NCBI GenBank assembly: GCA_021396245.1
Contig: WNYE01000017.1
Coordinates: 186,001 to 250,000, forward strand
Reading direction: 5' to 3'
Length of the DNA stretch: 64,000 bases
DNA from: Sporothrix humicola
Taxonomy: Eukaryota > Ascomycota > Sordariomycetes > Ophiostomatales > Ophiostomataceae
A program made the position numbers and the translations under genes. Below, in pieces: positions 34,583 to 44,685 of the stretch; positions within the stretch are counted from its first letter, which is position 1, and every line of letters begins with the position of its first letter. The notes beneath the pieces were generated by a model. The model was given only the letters and a program-made list of their open reading frames with translations. It made no database searches and was not told the DNA's origin.

Positions 34583-37500
34583 TTAAATCTCCTTGCACCA
34601 CCGCGCCAAAACGGCGCTCAGCCGTACACCCGGCGCGGCTGCAATCTCTTCGAGGGCGACCTCGGTGCGCCACATGCTGCGGCCTTCGAGACCGCTCGTT
34701 ACCAGAGCATTCGCAGGTCGACCAGGACCGCGGGCGCGGGCACTGGCGCCCATGCCCGCCGGGATAAGGAGTGACAAGGCGGCCAGGCGTTCCCAGGCGC
34801 GGGAGGCGACGCCGCGGCCCCAAACACGGGCGCCGCCGCCGACGACAGTGCCGCCGATACCACCGCCACCAGGAGGACGGCCAACTCTGCCCGGCGTGCC
34901 AGCAACACCCGACCCTGCCAGGGACGACTGCACGCGCTGGCGGCTCATGAGCGAAACGTACTCGTCGTAGGCCATGGCAAAGTTGACCGTGTCGGTGCTC
35001 AGGACGATATCGAGGCGGGCGGCGGCGATCAGCAGGGAAAGCTCGAGTTCCGAGAGGGCGGCAAGCAGGTGGAGTTTCGAGTCGGGCGGTGCGAGCGAGA
35101 GGCACTCAATGTCGTCGAGAGAGACTGCCTTGACCGACGAAGGGTCTGTGGTGTATCGGCCAAACGTGGAGGCGATAGACGGGCGGCCGACGGTGCGGGT
35201 GACTTCGTGGGACGCTGTGGCGCCGCCTGCAAAGAGGGAGCCTCCACCGCTTAGTGAGGCCTCGCCGACGGGCGGCAGCTGGATGCGCGGCGCTGTGGAC
35301 GACACGGCCGCCAAGGGCATGATGCAGGTCGTCCAAAACGCCGGGACCGACTTTGTGCTGTAATAGTGGAAGGCGAGCTGTTCCTGGAAATGGTCGTCAT
35401 CCTTGGCCGTGTCGATCATGTGCGCCCACCATTTACGGAACTCGGCGTGGCCTTCCTTCTCGTCGACGTCCATGGTCGACGGGTCGACCACTTTATCATC
35501 GGTCTCGTCCTCTACAACCAGTCCGTGTCGGCAAATATCCCAAAAGGCGGGCAGAGTGCGGGCCAGCGACAAGTAAACGTAGCGGTGGCTGAACCGGCTC
35601 TTGACGCGCTTTTCGAGGCTCTCGACGACGTCGATCTTGGTCGTCAGGCCTAGCACGGCAATGGGCGCTTTGCGGGCCTGAGCAATATCAAACAGGTTGT
35701 ACAGCAAAGTCTGGCGGGCGTGTGTGGCAAAGAGGTCGAACTCATCCATCACGAAAACGACGGCTGTTGAGGTGACGGCGGGTGCGTCCTCTTTCTCGTT
35801 GCCCGCACCCGTGCCAATGGTGGCTGCCTGGATCTCGGACGGATGCGAGAGCAGCGCCAACAGCGATGCCAGCGTATCGGCGTAGTTGTTTGTCTATACT
35901 GTCAGTATCCTGTTACCAATAGAAATGTACTGGTGTTAGGGGCCTACCTTATTTACGATATCATCTTCGACGGCCATTTCTTTGCCGAGCTGGCGCCAGA
36001 TCTCACGTAGGGCCAGCTTGTCGTCGGTGTGGATGAAGCCGTTGAGCCGCACAACATGGAACGCGCCGCCGTGCTCAGCCGCCAGGTCCGCCAGGATCGT
36101 CTCCACCATGGTCGTCTTGCCGGTCCCGCGGGCGCCAATGACCATCATGGAGTTGCCCTCGCCGGCGACAACTGTCTGTTTCACGACCTGGTGGACCTTG
36201 TTGTAGGCTTCGTCCTGGCCTTGGAGGCGGACGCGGTGGCGGCCTGTGCAGCGGCCGAGCAGGACACGCTTCATCTGGGCGAGGTGGTGCTCAAAGTTGG
36301 GGATGTCGGGGGCGAGGTCGCGGACGACGGGTTTCTCGGCCGCATCGACAGATAAAGGCTCTTCCCCTGCTTCTGGTTGCGGCGCGTCGACGCTCTTACT
36401 CCTGCTCTTCACACAGTTCTTGCAGAACCAGTCGCCTTCCGGAATGACGGGCACGTTGTAGCACTGCTGGTGGACGGCCAGATCGCACGACTCGCAAAAG
36501 ATAATCTCGTTGGGCGGCTTTGAGTCGGGCTTGCTGCAGATGGCGCAGACGTCGCCGTCGCTGCTGTCACTGGCGTTGCCATCGGCCGCGGGATTGTCCT
36601 CTTGAGCGGTCTGAGCTTCGTGGCGCTGTTCTGCTGAAGCGTCCTTTGCCGCGGCATCCTTGGGCTTTGCACGCGACGGCCGCTTTGGCGCTGCCTTCTG
36701 TGCTGACTTTGGTGCTGCCTTTTCTGCCTTGTCTGCCTTGTCTGCCTTGTCTGCCTTGTCTGCCCTGTCTGCCCTGTCTGCCGTCTTTGCTGGTGTCGGC
36801 TTTGCCCGTGAACGTCTTGCCGAAGCTGGTGTGGCCGCACTTGTAGCAGGTGCTGTGACATCGGCCGTAGTTGTAGTCGTAGTAGCACTATTCGCAGTCG
36901 CAACAGTCGTTGTGTCTGCTGTCGCATCTCCATTCACTGTGGCATCCGGCTTGGGCGTCTCCTTGGTCTTTCTCCGCGACGATGCAGGCGTCTTTGCTCT
37001 TGTAGGAGTGCCTGCTGCCGACGCGCTCTTTGCCGCCGGTCTTGCCCTTCTTCTTGATGACGGAGTAGCTTCGGCAGCATCTGCAGTCGCAGTCTCAGAT
37101 GCAGCTGCAGGAGCAGGCGATGCCTCCACGGCTGGAGCATCCTCCATCATTGCTACCGGTGCGATAGGTGCAGGCGATGCCGCTGCCGATGTAGTCCCAT
37201 TTGTCACCGCCCTGCTCCGAGAACGGCTCTTGCTGGTACTACTAGTAGTGACTCCATTCGCCCCATTCACGGCCTCTCCGTCCACATATTTCTTGGGTGT
37301 GCTCCGAATGCGGTCGCGTCGCGACAAGCTTCCGCCATCGAGCCCGGCCGCCATCTTATCCGTGCCATCAATGGCCAGGTCTTCGAGAAGGTCGCGTCTC
37401 TTCTTCTTTTGTGCAGTCGCTGTCTTTTTCGCAGAGGCTGTCGGCGTCTGTTTCTTGGAGGGCGTGTCGGGGGTTGGCGAGGCCGATCCCACAAGCGTGT

Positions 37501-37999
37501 GTTCCGCGTCGGACTCGGTCAAACCGTTCGTCGTGGCGTTTCCATTCATCCCGCTCGTTGTGTCATCCGGCACATCGTACAGCTTGTCGAGTTCGTCTTG
37601 GGACGTTCGCGCGCTGCCGTTGTTGTTTCTCTCATTCAAAAGAGAAGCAAACGGCCGTGGCAACAAACGGTCGCCAGCCTTCTTCTTGCTCGCACCCACA
37701 AGACTACCCACGCCATAGGCGAGTGCGCCCGTGATGGCTGATGCAACGGCGTGGACAGTCCGCGGTGTCTGGGGCGTTGTCGCGATATTGGCGCCGGGGA
37801 ACAGGGCCGCGTCGTCGTCGGTGGCCATGATGGAATTGGACGACGAGCTAGGTGCTAGCCGCTGCCGCTTGATCGTGCCTGTCACTCCTGCTCCTCCTGC
37901 TGTTGAGCTCACATCCCCACCGACCGGGACATTCTCGTTTGCTACGGCATCGTCGCCGTCCTCCGACCGCGCCCTCTTCCTGCCAATGCCGCCAGACAT
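34583..37999 (-). CDS. orc4: ORC4 with N-terminal PHD finger, origin recognition complex subunit
   Basis: Two exons, 35948-37999 and 34583-35893, give 1120 residues, far longer than yeast or animal Orc4. The 54-nt intron runs from GTAGGC to AGTATAG with a CTGAC branch point; the join reads DDIVNKTNNYADTLAS. Residues 1-470 are a disordered Ala/Lys/Thr-rich region with basic clusters (SSRRRARPA, ASARRSRAKP, KRPSRAKP) and a KAD tripeptide repeat near 408-427. A complete PHD finger follows (C485, C488, C502, C505, H510, C513, C526, C529). The AAA+ core has Walker A GARGTGKT at 622-629 and Walker B VVFVMDE at 729-735, then the Orc4 signature LLYNLFDIAQARKAPIAVLG and EKRVKSRFSHRYV. ORC marks replication origins in the nucleus. 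The PHD finger could read histone tails and the basic tail could bind DNA (inference). Divergent from the AlkB-like gene. Confidence 0.93.
36720..36781 (-). repeat. 9-bp minisatellite inside orc4 (KAD repeat)
   Basis: On the + strand the 9-mer TGCCTTGTC, with variant TGCCCTGTC, repeats about six times. In the protein it encodes Lys/Arg-Ala-Asp triplets. The period is a multiple of three, so copy-number change keeps the frame. Confidence 0.85.
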
Positions 38000-38278
38000 G
38001 GCGTGGCGTTTGGTGAATCGATTGGATGTGTTTCAGTGGATATGCGCTTGTGTAAGTGCAATGTGTGAGAATTCGTTTGTATGTGTTGGATGTGCTTTGT
38101 TTGTAGTTGAATGTCGTTTCGTCTTGTGCTTGATGTCGTCTATTGACTTTTGTTGAATTGACGTTGAAAAAGGCCAGCCGGCAAGAGCTATCAGCGCGTG
38201 TCACACTAGCGAGCGCGGGAGCCAGGGGCTGGCGTCTGGCGTCCAGCCGCTAAATTTTTGTTTAATTGAATCACGTGC

Positions 38279-38286
38279 TTTCGCGT
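38279..38286 (-). promoter_or_regulatory. MBF/E2F-like element TTTCGCGT
   Basis: It matches the ACGCGAAA form of the cell-cycle box bound by MBF/SBF-type factors in fungi. Position and gene content (replication and DNA repair) fit, but binding is not shown. Confidence 0.4.
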
Positions 38287-38320
38287 CGGGACTTTTGGCG
38301 ATTAGTGAACGGAAGGCGCA

Positions 38321-38329
38321 TTTTGGCGG
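38321..38329 (+). promoter_or_regulatory. TTTTGGCGG motif
   Basis: Same 9-mer as at 6350-6358 (and in reverse at 6512-6520) and 46526-46534; a shorter TTTTGGCG lies 28 bp to the left. E2F-like in form. Confidence 0.4.
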
Positions 38330-38557
38330 GCAGGAGCCTGCAAAAGACGTGTGGGGTCACGACCTCCGCCACTGCACCACTCCTGCTTCACTGTCAGTCG
38401 TTGCTTCCGAATTGACCTGTGGGGAGGCTACAGGTGCGAGAAAAAGGACTTACGTACAATGCTGAGATGGCTGCCTTGGCCTTTCGACTGTCCACACGCA
38501 CAATTTTTTTTTTTTTTTTTTTGGGAAATCTCAAACTACATTGACGATGTCGACACG

Positions 38558-40072
38558 ATGGACGCTTTCGTGACGAGACAGAAGAAGCGCAAGCTGGGGT
38601 CGCCGTCCCCGCCGCCAGAAAAGTCATCGAAAACAACATATACCCCACCGGTTGAAGAGGCAAGTTCCCTTTTCAACGATGGAAATGACAACGAGTCCAC
38701 AGAGGTCAAGTTGGCCATGTTGGCGTCGTTAGTCGGAGATGACGGCACCGACATTGACCAGGACACGCTCCTCGATCTGTTGCTGGCCCACGATGGGTCC
38801 GTCGAAGCAGCCGCCGAGGCGTTTCACAGCCGCAAGTGGCTGGTCAAAAAGAAAAGGACGGACGGTGGAGGCGTTGTTGGTCAGCAGATGTCCTTGAGGA
38901 GTTTGCTTCCATCGACATCGACTTCTCCTTCAAAAAGTGGCCCCGCCACGACTTTGCTGTCCCGCCGTGGCCGCACGCTCAACCTGTACGACCCGGTCGA
39001 CGTCGAGGCCCACACGCCGTGCACGCTGATTCACAATTTCTTGCCTCCCGATCTGGCCAATTCATTCCTAAAAGAAATGCTCGCCGAGGCTTCGACGTTT
39101 GGCCCGCCGTACACCTTCAAGCTGTTTGACCAGGTGGTGTCGAGTCCGCACACGTCGTGTTTTTACCTGGAAGAAGCAGGCGAGGCAGAAGTAGCCAGAA
39201 AAGCCGCTGGGCGGGATGCTGAAGGAAGCCATCCGACTGGCCGTCCGGATCCTGACACGTTTGTTCTCGACAGCACCACCCACGAAGGCTACCGGTACAA
39301 CGGCTCGCGCCTGTCCGACATCCGCACTGTCACGCCCGAAATGGCCCGTGTGCGCCCACTCGTCGAGGCTGCCGTCAACAAGGCCATTCAGCAACGCATT
39401 TCGACTCACTACCCGGGAAGCAAGAAACTTCGCTACCAGAACCCGCGGCCGTGGCGGCCCAACGCGGCGTTTGTCAACTGCTACAACGGCGGTCAAGAAA
39501 GCGTCGGGTGGCACAGCGACCACTTGACCTACTTGGGCCCGAGGGCAGTCATCGGATCCATGTCGCTGGGCGTGGCGCGCGAGTTTCGTGTACGACGAAT
39601 TGTGCCGAGGGACCCGTCAAAGGATGGAAAAGAGTCAAAAGAATCAAGAGATGACGACGCGGCTGGCCAGATTAGTATCCATCTGCCGCACAACTCGCTG
39701 CTTGTTATGCATGCTGAGATGCAGGAAGAGTGGAAGCATTGCGTGTCGCCTGCACCATCCATCGATCCGCATCCAATCGCTGGCATCAAGCGTATCAACG
39801 TCACCTACCGGGATTACCGCGCCGACTTCCACCCAAACTACACGCCTCGCTGTAAGTGTGGCATCGCCTGTATTCTGCGTGTTGTCCAACGCAAAATAGA
39901 AAACCACGGCCGCTACTTCTGGATGTGCCATGCGGGCAACATCCCAGACCGCGAAGGTTGCACGTTCTTCCAGTGGGCAGAGTTCGACGACGATGGAACT
40001 CCGGTTTGGAAACAAAAGGAGATTTCAAGCGACGCTGCAGCAAAAACAACACAAAACAAAATAAAAGAATGA
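38558..40072 (+). CDS. AlkB-family 2-oxoglutarate/Fe(II) dioxygenase with CUE-like segment and GRF zinc finger
   Basis: Single exon, 504 residues, starting MDAFVTRQKKRKLGSP; an in-frame upstream ATG at 38351 was rejected because it adds unrelated sequence across the T19 run. Residues 46-92 look like a CUE/UBA-type ubiquitin-binding helix bundle (EVKLAMLASLVG, LLLAHDGSVEAAAEAF). The dioxygenase core spans about 150-420: iron ligands H319 and D321 (WHSDH) and H394 (WKHCV), and the AlkB motif RINVTYR with R412 and R418 for 2-oxoglutarate and fold. A GRF zinc finger follows at about 430-475 (CKCG, GRYFWMC, C468, FFQW). AlkB proteins remove methyl lesions from DNA or RNA in the nucleus (family knowledge). 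The GRF finger suggests binding of single-stranded nucleic acid. The substrate cannot be read from sequence. It shares a promoter with orc4. Confidence 0.9.
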   Translation: MDAFVTRQKKRKLGSPSPPPEKSSKTTYTPPVEEASSLFNDGNDNESTEVKLAMLASLVGDDGTDIDQDTLLDLLLAHDGSVEAAAEAFHSRKWLVKKKRTDGGGVVGQQMSLRSLLPSTSTSPSKSGPATTLLSRRGRTLNLYDPVDVEAHTPCTLIHNFLPPDLANSFLKEMLAEASTFGPPYTFKLFDQVVSSPHTSCFYLEEAGEAEVARKAAGRDAEGSHPTGRPDPDTFVLDSTTHEGYRYNGSRLSDIRTVTPEMARVRPLVEAAVNKAIQQRISTHYPGSKKLRYQNPRPWRPNAAFVNCYNGGQESVGWHSDHLTYLGPRAVIGSMSLGVAREFRVRRIVPRDPSKDGKESKESRDDDAAGQISIHLPHNSLLVMHAEMQEEWKHCVSPAPSIDPHPIAGIKRINVTYRDYRADFHPNYTPRCKCGIACILRVVQRKIENHGRYFWMCHAGNIPDREGCTFFQWAEFDDDGTPVWKQKEISSDAAAKTTQNKIKE

Positions 40073-40292
40073 TGTTTATTTTAAGACAGCAGCAGCAACA
40101 ACCACGGCATGCCAAACTCAACAAATCAATACATAAACGCAATGATACCAACGATGGGCTTAACAATACATCCCATAATCTGGGTTTCTTTCCCATCCCA
40201 GAAAGACCTCCGTGGCCTTCCAAATACCAATGCTTTGGTATATTTATACTCGCCTCTTGGGCCCAAGAAAACAGGTCTGGAAATAAAACCTG

Positions 40293-42894
40293 TTATGAGA
40301 ACCAGCCGGGCCAAGGCCACTTGCCGGACCTTTTGCTAATCGTACTGCTGCGACTGGCACTGCGGTATCCGTTGTACTCTGCCATGCGGTCGATTCGATT
40401 GTCGCAGTTCTCGCTATTCAAGCTCTGCTCTGATGATGTGAGGGCTTGGTTTTGATAGTTCATCGAGTCCAACCCGCTGGGGCGCCGAATGTTGCGCGGC
40501 GCCGAATCGGGGATGCCCTGCCGTGGGCCACCTGACGTCATCCGAGTGTTCTTTGACCTCGGCAGAAGACACCCCGGGGATGGCGGGTCTGATTCCGTGG
40601 GAATGTTGGCAGATGACAGAGACAGTCGTGGGACCTGGGATAAGGACACCCGCTTCTGGGAGGCCGATGTTGACTCCGACCGTGGAACTGCGCTGCACGA
40701 TGCGTGTCTGTGCTCTTTCTTCGGCATCCGCAGAGGTACCGTTGGCTGTTGGACTTGGCTGAGTGTCACAATCTTCTCTGCCTGCTTTGTGTCATCCTTG
40801 CGCTCGCTCTTTTTCTTAGGCTGCTGGGCTTGCGATGCCGCTCGGGGGGTCACCTCATCCAGGCTACCATCAAAGGTCTCATTTTCCGGTGTACTTGGGC
40901 GCTTTGACTGGGACTTTTCATCGGCATGACGAGCTGCCGCATCCCATGTTTTGAAGGTCTTGTCTTGACGCCGCAGCATCCTCATTTCCATAGAGGTGGC
41001 GATTCTCTTGGCCATCTCTTTGGCTGCGGCAGGTCCCCAGTGTTTGGCGACAATGTCAACGAGAGGACTGCCAGCGGGCGGTGCAGCAGACGGTGACCAC
41101 ATTGATGATGAGTTCTGCTGCATTACCAGTGCTGTCACCGTCGTCTCAATGGTCGTCCGCACTTCAACGCATCCTCCATCCCGGTCCATATTGTCTCTGC
41201 CAACATCACGCTTGGGAAATCCAGAATGAGAGTACGTGAGCTGGATTTGCATGTACTCTTGGGATGTGGACCCAAGCTGGAGCTCCAGGTCCTCTAGCAG
41301 CTGGTCTGATGTTCTGCTGTGAGAGAGCGGACGGTAGTCCTGCGATTCATTATCTTTCTTTTTCTTGGTCGTGTCAAGGTGAACATGGACCACCATGAGG
41401 CGCCGTGATCCTGGAAGTAGAGTTCTAGGTTTGAAGGAACTCAATTAGCACGCTATAAAGGGCATGGTTTCGTGTTGGTATAATTACTTACAAGAGGCTT
41501 GGGCTCTTCCCAATCACTTCCAAGATCTCGCTTTGATAGGAGGAAAGGATCTTGATGTCCATTCCGGAGATGTAGCCAAAACGATATAGACCTGAGGCAA
41601 TAATATATGTTAGTATCCTAAGAATACAGTTTATCAACAACAGTCAGCATGGGTGGAAATATACCCTGTTCGTCATCTGTGGCAAAGGAAGACGTTGAAG
41701 CCTGGCGGTAGTCCTGTCGGAACCGGTGATCACGAGATGAGCCAGTGTCCAGGGGCTGCGTAATGTGTGCAAAGAGCTCAATGGCAACCCAAAAGCTGTT
41801 GACGTTTCCCTCCACGGTTCTGCACTCGGGAGTGACCGAGACTATGGGGACGAGAATCTGCGGGTCAACCTCGGCAGGGCCCTCGGGCTTGCCAATAATC
41901 TGGCTCAGTCTGCGGTTGAGGCGGTTGCGAGACATGTCTGTTTGGCGCGGCTGAAAGGACTCGGAGGGCCGGTGGGCCTTGAAGGGGCTGTTGAATGGGA
42001 CTGCTGTAGATGGTCGAGCATATGGCTCAGGTGGAAATAAGTCAGGGCCAGTCAACAAGATATCCGAGGTCAACACAGGCCGGCTGTCGTACCCATGAGA
42101 CTGGTGGTGATCGTAGGGTCCATGTCTAGTTGGGCTCGCAGAGACCATGCTTGAACGTCTGCCAAACTCGTCTGGCCTATCCGAGGGCCAAAAGAACCGT
42201 TCATTGCTGGCGTTTGGCGTGTACATCTCGTCACTCTGAGAGTCGTAATAGCTGGTCTGACGTTGGGCATCACTCATTCCCTGGCTATTGTCTTCACTGC
42301 TAAGACGCATTCTTTGAAAGTTGTCCATGACACCTTCTTCCTCGTAAAGTTGTCTGCTGCTGCGGCTGGATGAGGACCGTGAAGAGTGCAGTTCATTCTG
42401 CAGGTTGGCTTTGGAGGTCAGTTTGGTGCTGAATATGGTTTCCAACTCGGGGAAAACGTACCTGCCCGTTGACCATCTCTCAGGTACTGCATTCTGACAG
42501 ATGCATATCTTCCGCCAGCGCCGTACTCGTTTTCTCTCGACCCAATATCTTCATGGTCGCTACCCGGACCAAAACTGTCGGTGCCATTGCGTCGGCGTCT
42601 GGCCATGCCAGCCGCATGTGCTTCGGATGCAGTATAGAAGCGGATTGCACCTCCGTCAAAGCGTGCTTGTAAACTCATTCGTTTCTTGGGGATGCTCAGA
42701 GACCGCTGTGAAGCGCCGGGGTCTTCTTGAATGCTGTCCATGCTTTCCTCGGTGGCCGCGCTGGCTCGTCTGGGATGAAGTTCGGGGTCAGAACCGACAT
42801 CTTGGGCGCTGTCGCCAGATGAGTGGATAGGAGCATTGGATGATCGTTTGACGATCCGAAGAGGGTCAGGCTGCCTGTCGGCTTCTTGATCCAT
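40293..42894 (-). CDS. Unassigned 802-residue fungal protein, four exons
   Basis: Exons 42462-42894, 41665-42408, 41492-41591 and 40293-41424 join in frame. Introns are 53 nt (GTACGT to CCAAAG, branch CTGAC), 73 nt (GTATAT to CTCAG, branch ATACTAAC) and 67 nt (GTAAGT to CCTAG). The start MDQEADRQPDPLRIVKRS has G at -3. Residues 1-310 are Ser/Arg-rich and disordered. From about 330 to 480 there is an ordered, beta-rich stretch (ILVPIVSVTPECRTVEG, NSFWVAIELFAHI, GLYRFGYISGMDIKIL, RRLMVVHVHLD). It may correspond to the N-terminal region of fungal proteins called von Willebrand/RING-finger proteins; I hold that loosely, since no MIDAS motif or RING cysteines are present. The rest is again disordered, ending GKWPWPGWFS. 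The first acceptor (AAAG) is weak but is the one that keeps the frame. It converges on the AlkB-like gene, 220 bp apart. Confidence 0.7.
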
Positions 42895-43358
42895 GGCTAC
42901 TGAGGGTTCGTGGAGAGACAGAATCGAACGTTTGTGGTGTCGTTTTGTGTGTCGTTTTGTGAGGACCAGAATCAAGTCCAAATCCAAGAGGCAACTCCAA
43001 AAAGCCAAGAATACATGAGGATAGAAGGGGATGGGTGGTGATCAGGGAAGAGAAGATTCAAGTTGCCTGTTGTTTGTTTACGTTTTTTTACTTCTAACTC
43101 TACTTGCAAGAACGACAAAGAGGGAAGGAGTTACGTCAAGTCGCGCCTTCTCTACAAGCATCGCCAACGGCGTCTTGCCATAGTGCGACCAAGGATCCAG
43201 GGTCTTTATGTTCACGAAAGACTTAAATGGGAAAGATTTATAGATGTCATAAATTGAATAGAAGACAAATAAGAAGCGAAGACAAGATCATAAACAGCCG
43301 CCAACCGTTAAACGCCATTCCCGAAAATGAAGACAAAGATCACGAACAGCGCACAAAA
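42895..43358. other. Intergenic between two - strand genes
   Basis: It holds the promoter side of the 802-residue gene and the 3' end of the UBC-fold gene. No motif stands out and no gene is seen. Confidence 0.6.
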
Positions 43359-44685
43359 TCACGATGTCTGGGCACCCAGTGTCCGCTTGAGGTTGTCCTT
43401 GACGGCGTCGATCTCGGCGTCTTCCATGTACAAAAAGCGGATCTGCAACGTTAGCAACTGATACGACAACATTTTCTGGGGTACAGTGAGTCTTACCACA
43501 TCATCGGCAGCGCCCGCGCTGCCAAAGAGGACCGGATCCGAGAGGCTTGTGTTGATGCCCTTTTTGACACGCTCTTCCCAGACGTGCTCCCAGTTCCATT
43601 CGCCGGGTTTCCGTGGTGGTAGAGGCGGTGGCGGGGACGAGGGGGTGGCTGTGGGCGCGGTCGGTGTCGTCGGGTCTACGTCGGTGGCCGCTTCTTTCGC
43701 TTCGTTCTTTGGCTGCTGACGCCGATGCGTCCGCCAAGCGTTCCATGCGCCCGGATTGCCGGCTGCTTCGAGCGGGATCGAGTCGAGAACATCGGCATCG
43801 TCAAAGGTGCTACGGATGTACTTCAAAACGTCGTACGTCGAGACGACGGAAACAGGCAGGGTTGTCTGCATGTACGATGGAGTCGAGAGGACAGATGCCG
43901 TCTGCTGACCCGGGCTACCACCGCTTCCATGGACACCGCCGCTTGTACCCAGCCGTTTCCCACCAAAGGGCGAGGCAGCCGACGAGGTGGGCGTGCTCTG
44001 GGCGCTGCCGCTGGGGATGATGGAGCGTGGCGGTGTCTGTGGGCGGAGGGGAGACGATGAGGACGGAGAAGACGACATTGGTTGTTGTGATTTCTGCGGC
44101 GTCTGTAGCTGGTTCTGGCCACTAAGACGTTTGTTGCGGTTGCCACCGCCTCTCCCAAACCAGGCTGGGAAGCCGTGACGGAGACTGAACCCGCCGGGCG
44201 GCAGCCGTTCTTCATCGGTGGCACTGACGGTGCCATTATCCTGAATGTCGGTTGTGTAGGTATAGGTTGTGAGAGGCGTGATGAGCGGGTGGAAGATATC
44301 GGTGGCAAAGGTGACGAGCGGAGGCAGGCTCGGGTACGAGTCGGGAAAGGAGATCTGGAAGCGCAGGACGGCAGGCGCATACGGGCCTGGTGGACGGTCA
44401 GTAAAGCCGACGAATGGGAGAGTTTAAGGCTCATGAAGGGGACTCACCGTCACGGACGAAAATGACGCCGGACCACAGAGACGGGTCTCCGGGCGTCAGT
44501 GTCATGTAGACACCTTCCGGGCATGCCTGTTTGAGGCCGGAGCTGCAGGGGTATGGTCAGTTGGGACCAGATAAAGAAAGGGTACCTGATAAACTCAGGG
44601 TTGCATCATGGGGCTGAACTTACAACTCGGCGAGGAGGTTCTGCCGCCGTAACGACGGCAGGCTGGTGAATCTGGACGTGGCCAT
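43359..44685 (-). CDS. UBC-fold protein lacking the catalytic cysteine (AKTIP/FTS-like E2 variant)
   Basis: Four exons, 44624-44685, 44448-44542, 43497-44386 and 43359-43442, give 376 residues. Introns are 81, 61 and 54 nt with GTAAGT or GTGAGT/GTAAGA donors, CAG acceptors and CTGAC or CTAAC branch points. The start MATSRFTSLPSLRRQNLLAE leads into the E2 fold at residues 1-110: CPEGVYMTLTPGDPSLWSGV, PYAPAVLRFQISFPDSYPSL. Where active E2s carry HPN and a Cys, this one has FHPLITPLTTYTYTTD. The only Cys I see is C28, outside the active site. Residues 110-320 are a Pro/Ser-rich insertion, and the C-terminus EIDAVKDNLKRTL is helical. Cys-less E2 relatives include UEV proteins and AKTIP/FTS, part of the FTS-Hook-FHIP dynein adaptor on early endosomes. 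The FTS role here is inferred, not shown. Confidence 0.85.

Larger units (their letters stand above)
38000..38557. promoter_or_regulatory. Divergent promoter of orc4 and the AlkB-like gene
   Basis: This 558-bp gap serves both genes. It contains CACGTG at 38272-38277, TTTCGCGT at 38279-38286 (reverse complement ACGCGAAA, a blend of the MCB and SCB elements of fungal G1/S promoters), TTTTGGCG at 38293-38300 and TTTTGGCGG at 38321-38329 (both E2F-like). A T19 run lies at 38504-38522 just before the AlkB-like start. Confidence 0.6.

Noticed and set aside
36660..37718. 352-residue Ala/Val/Leu-rich frame on + over orc4
   Set aside because: Antisense of the Ala/Thr/Lys-rich ORC4 tail; composition explained by that tail.
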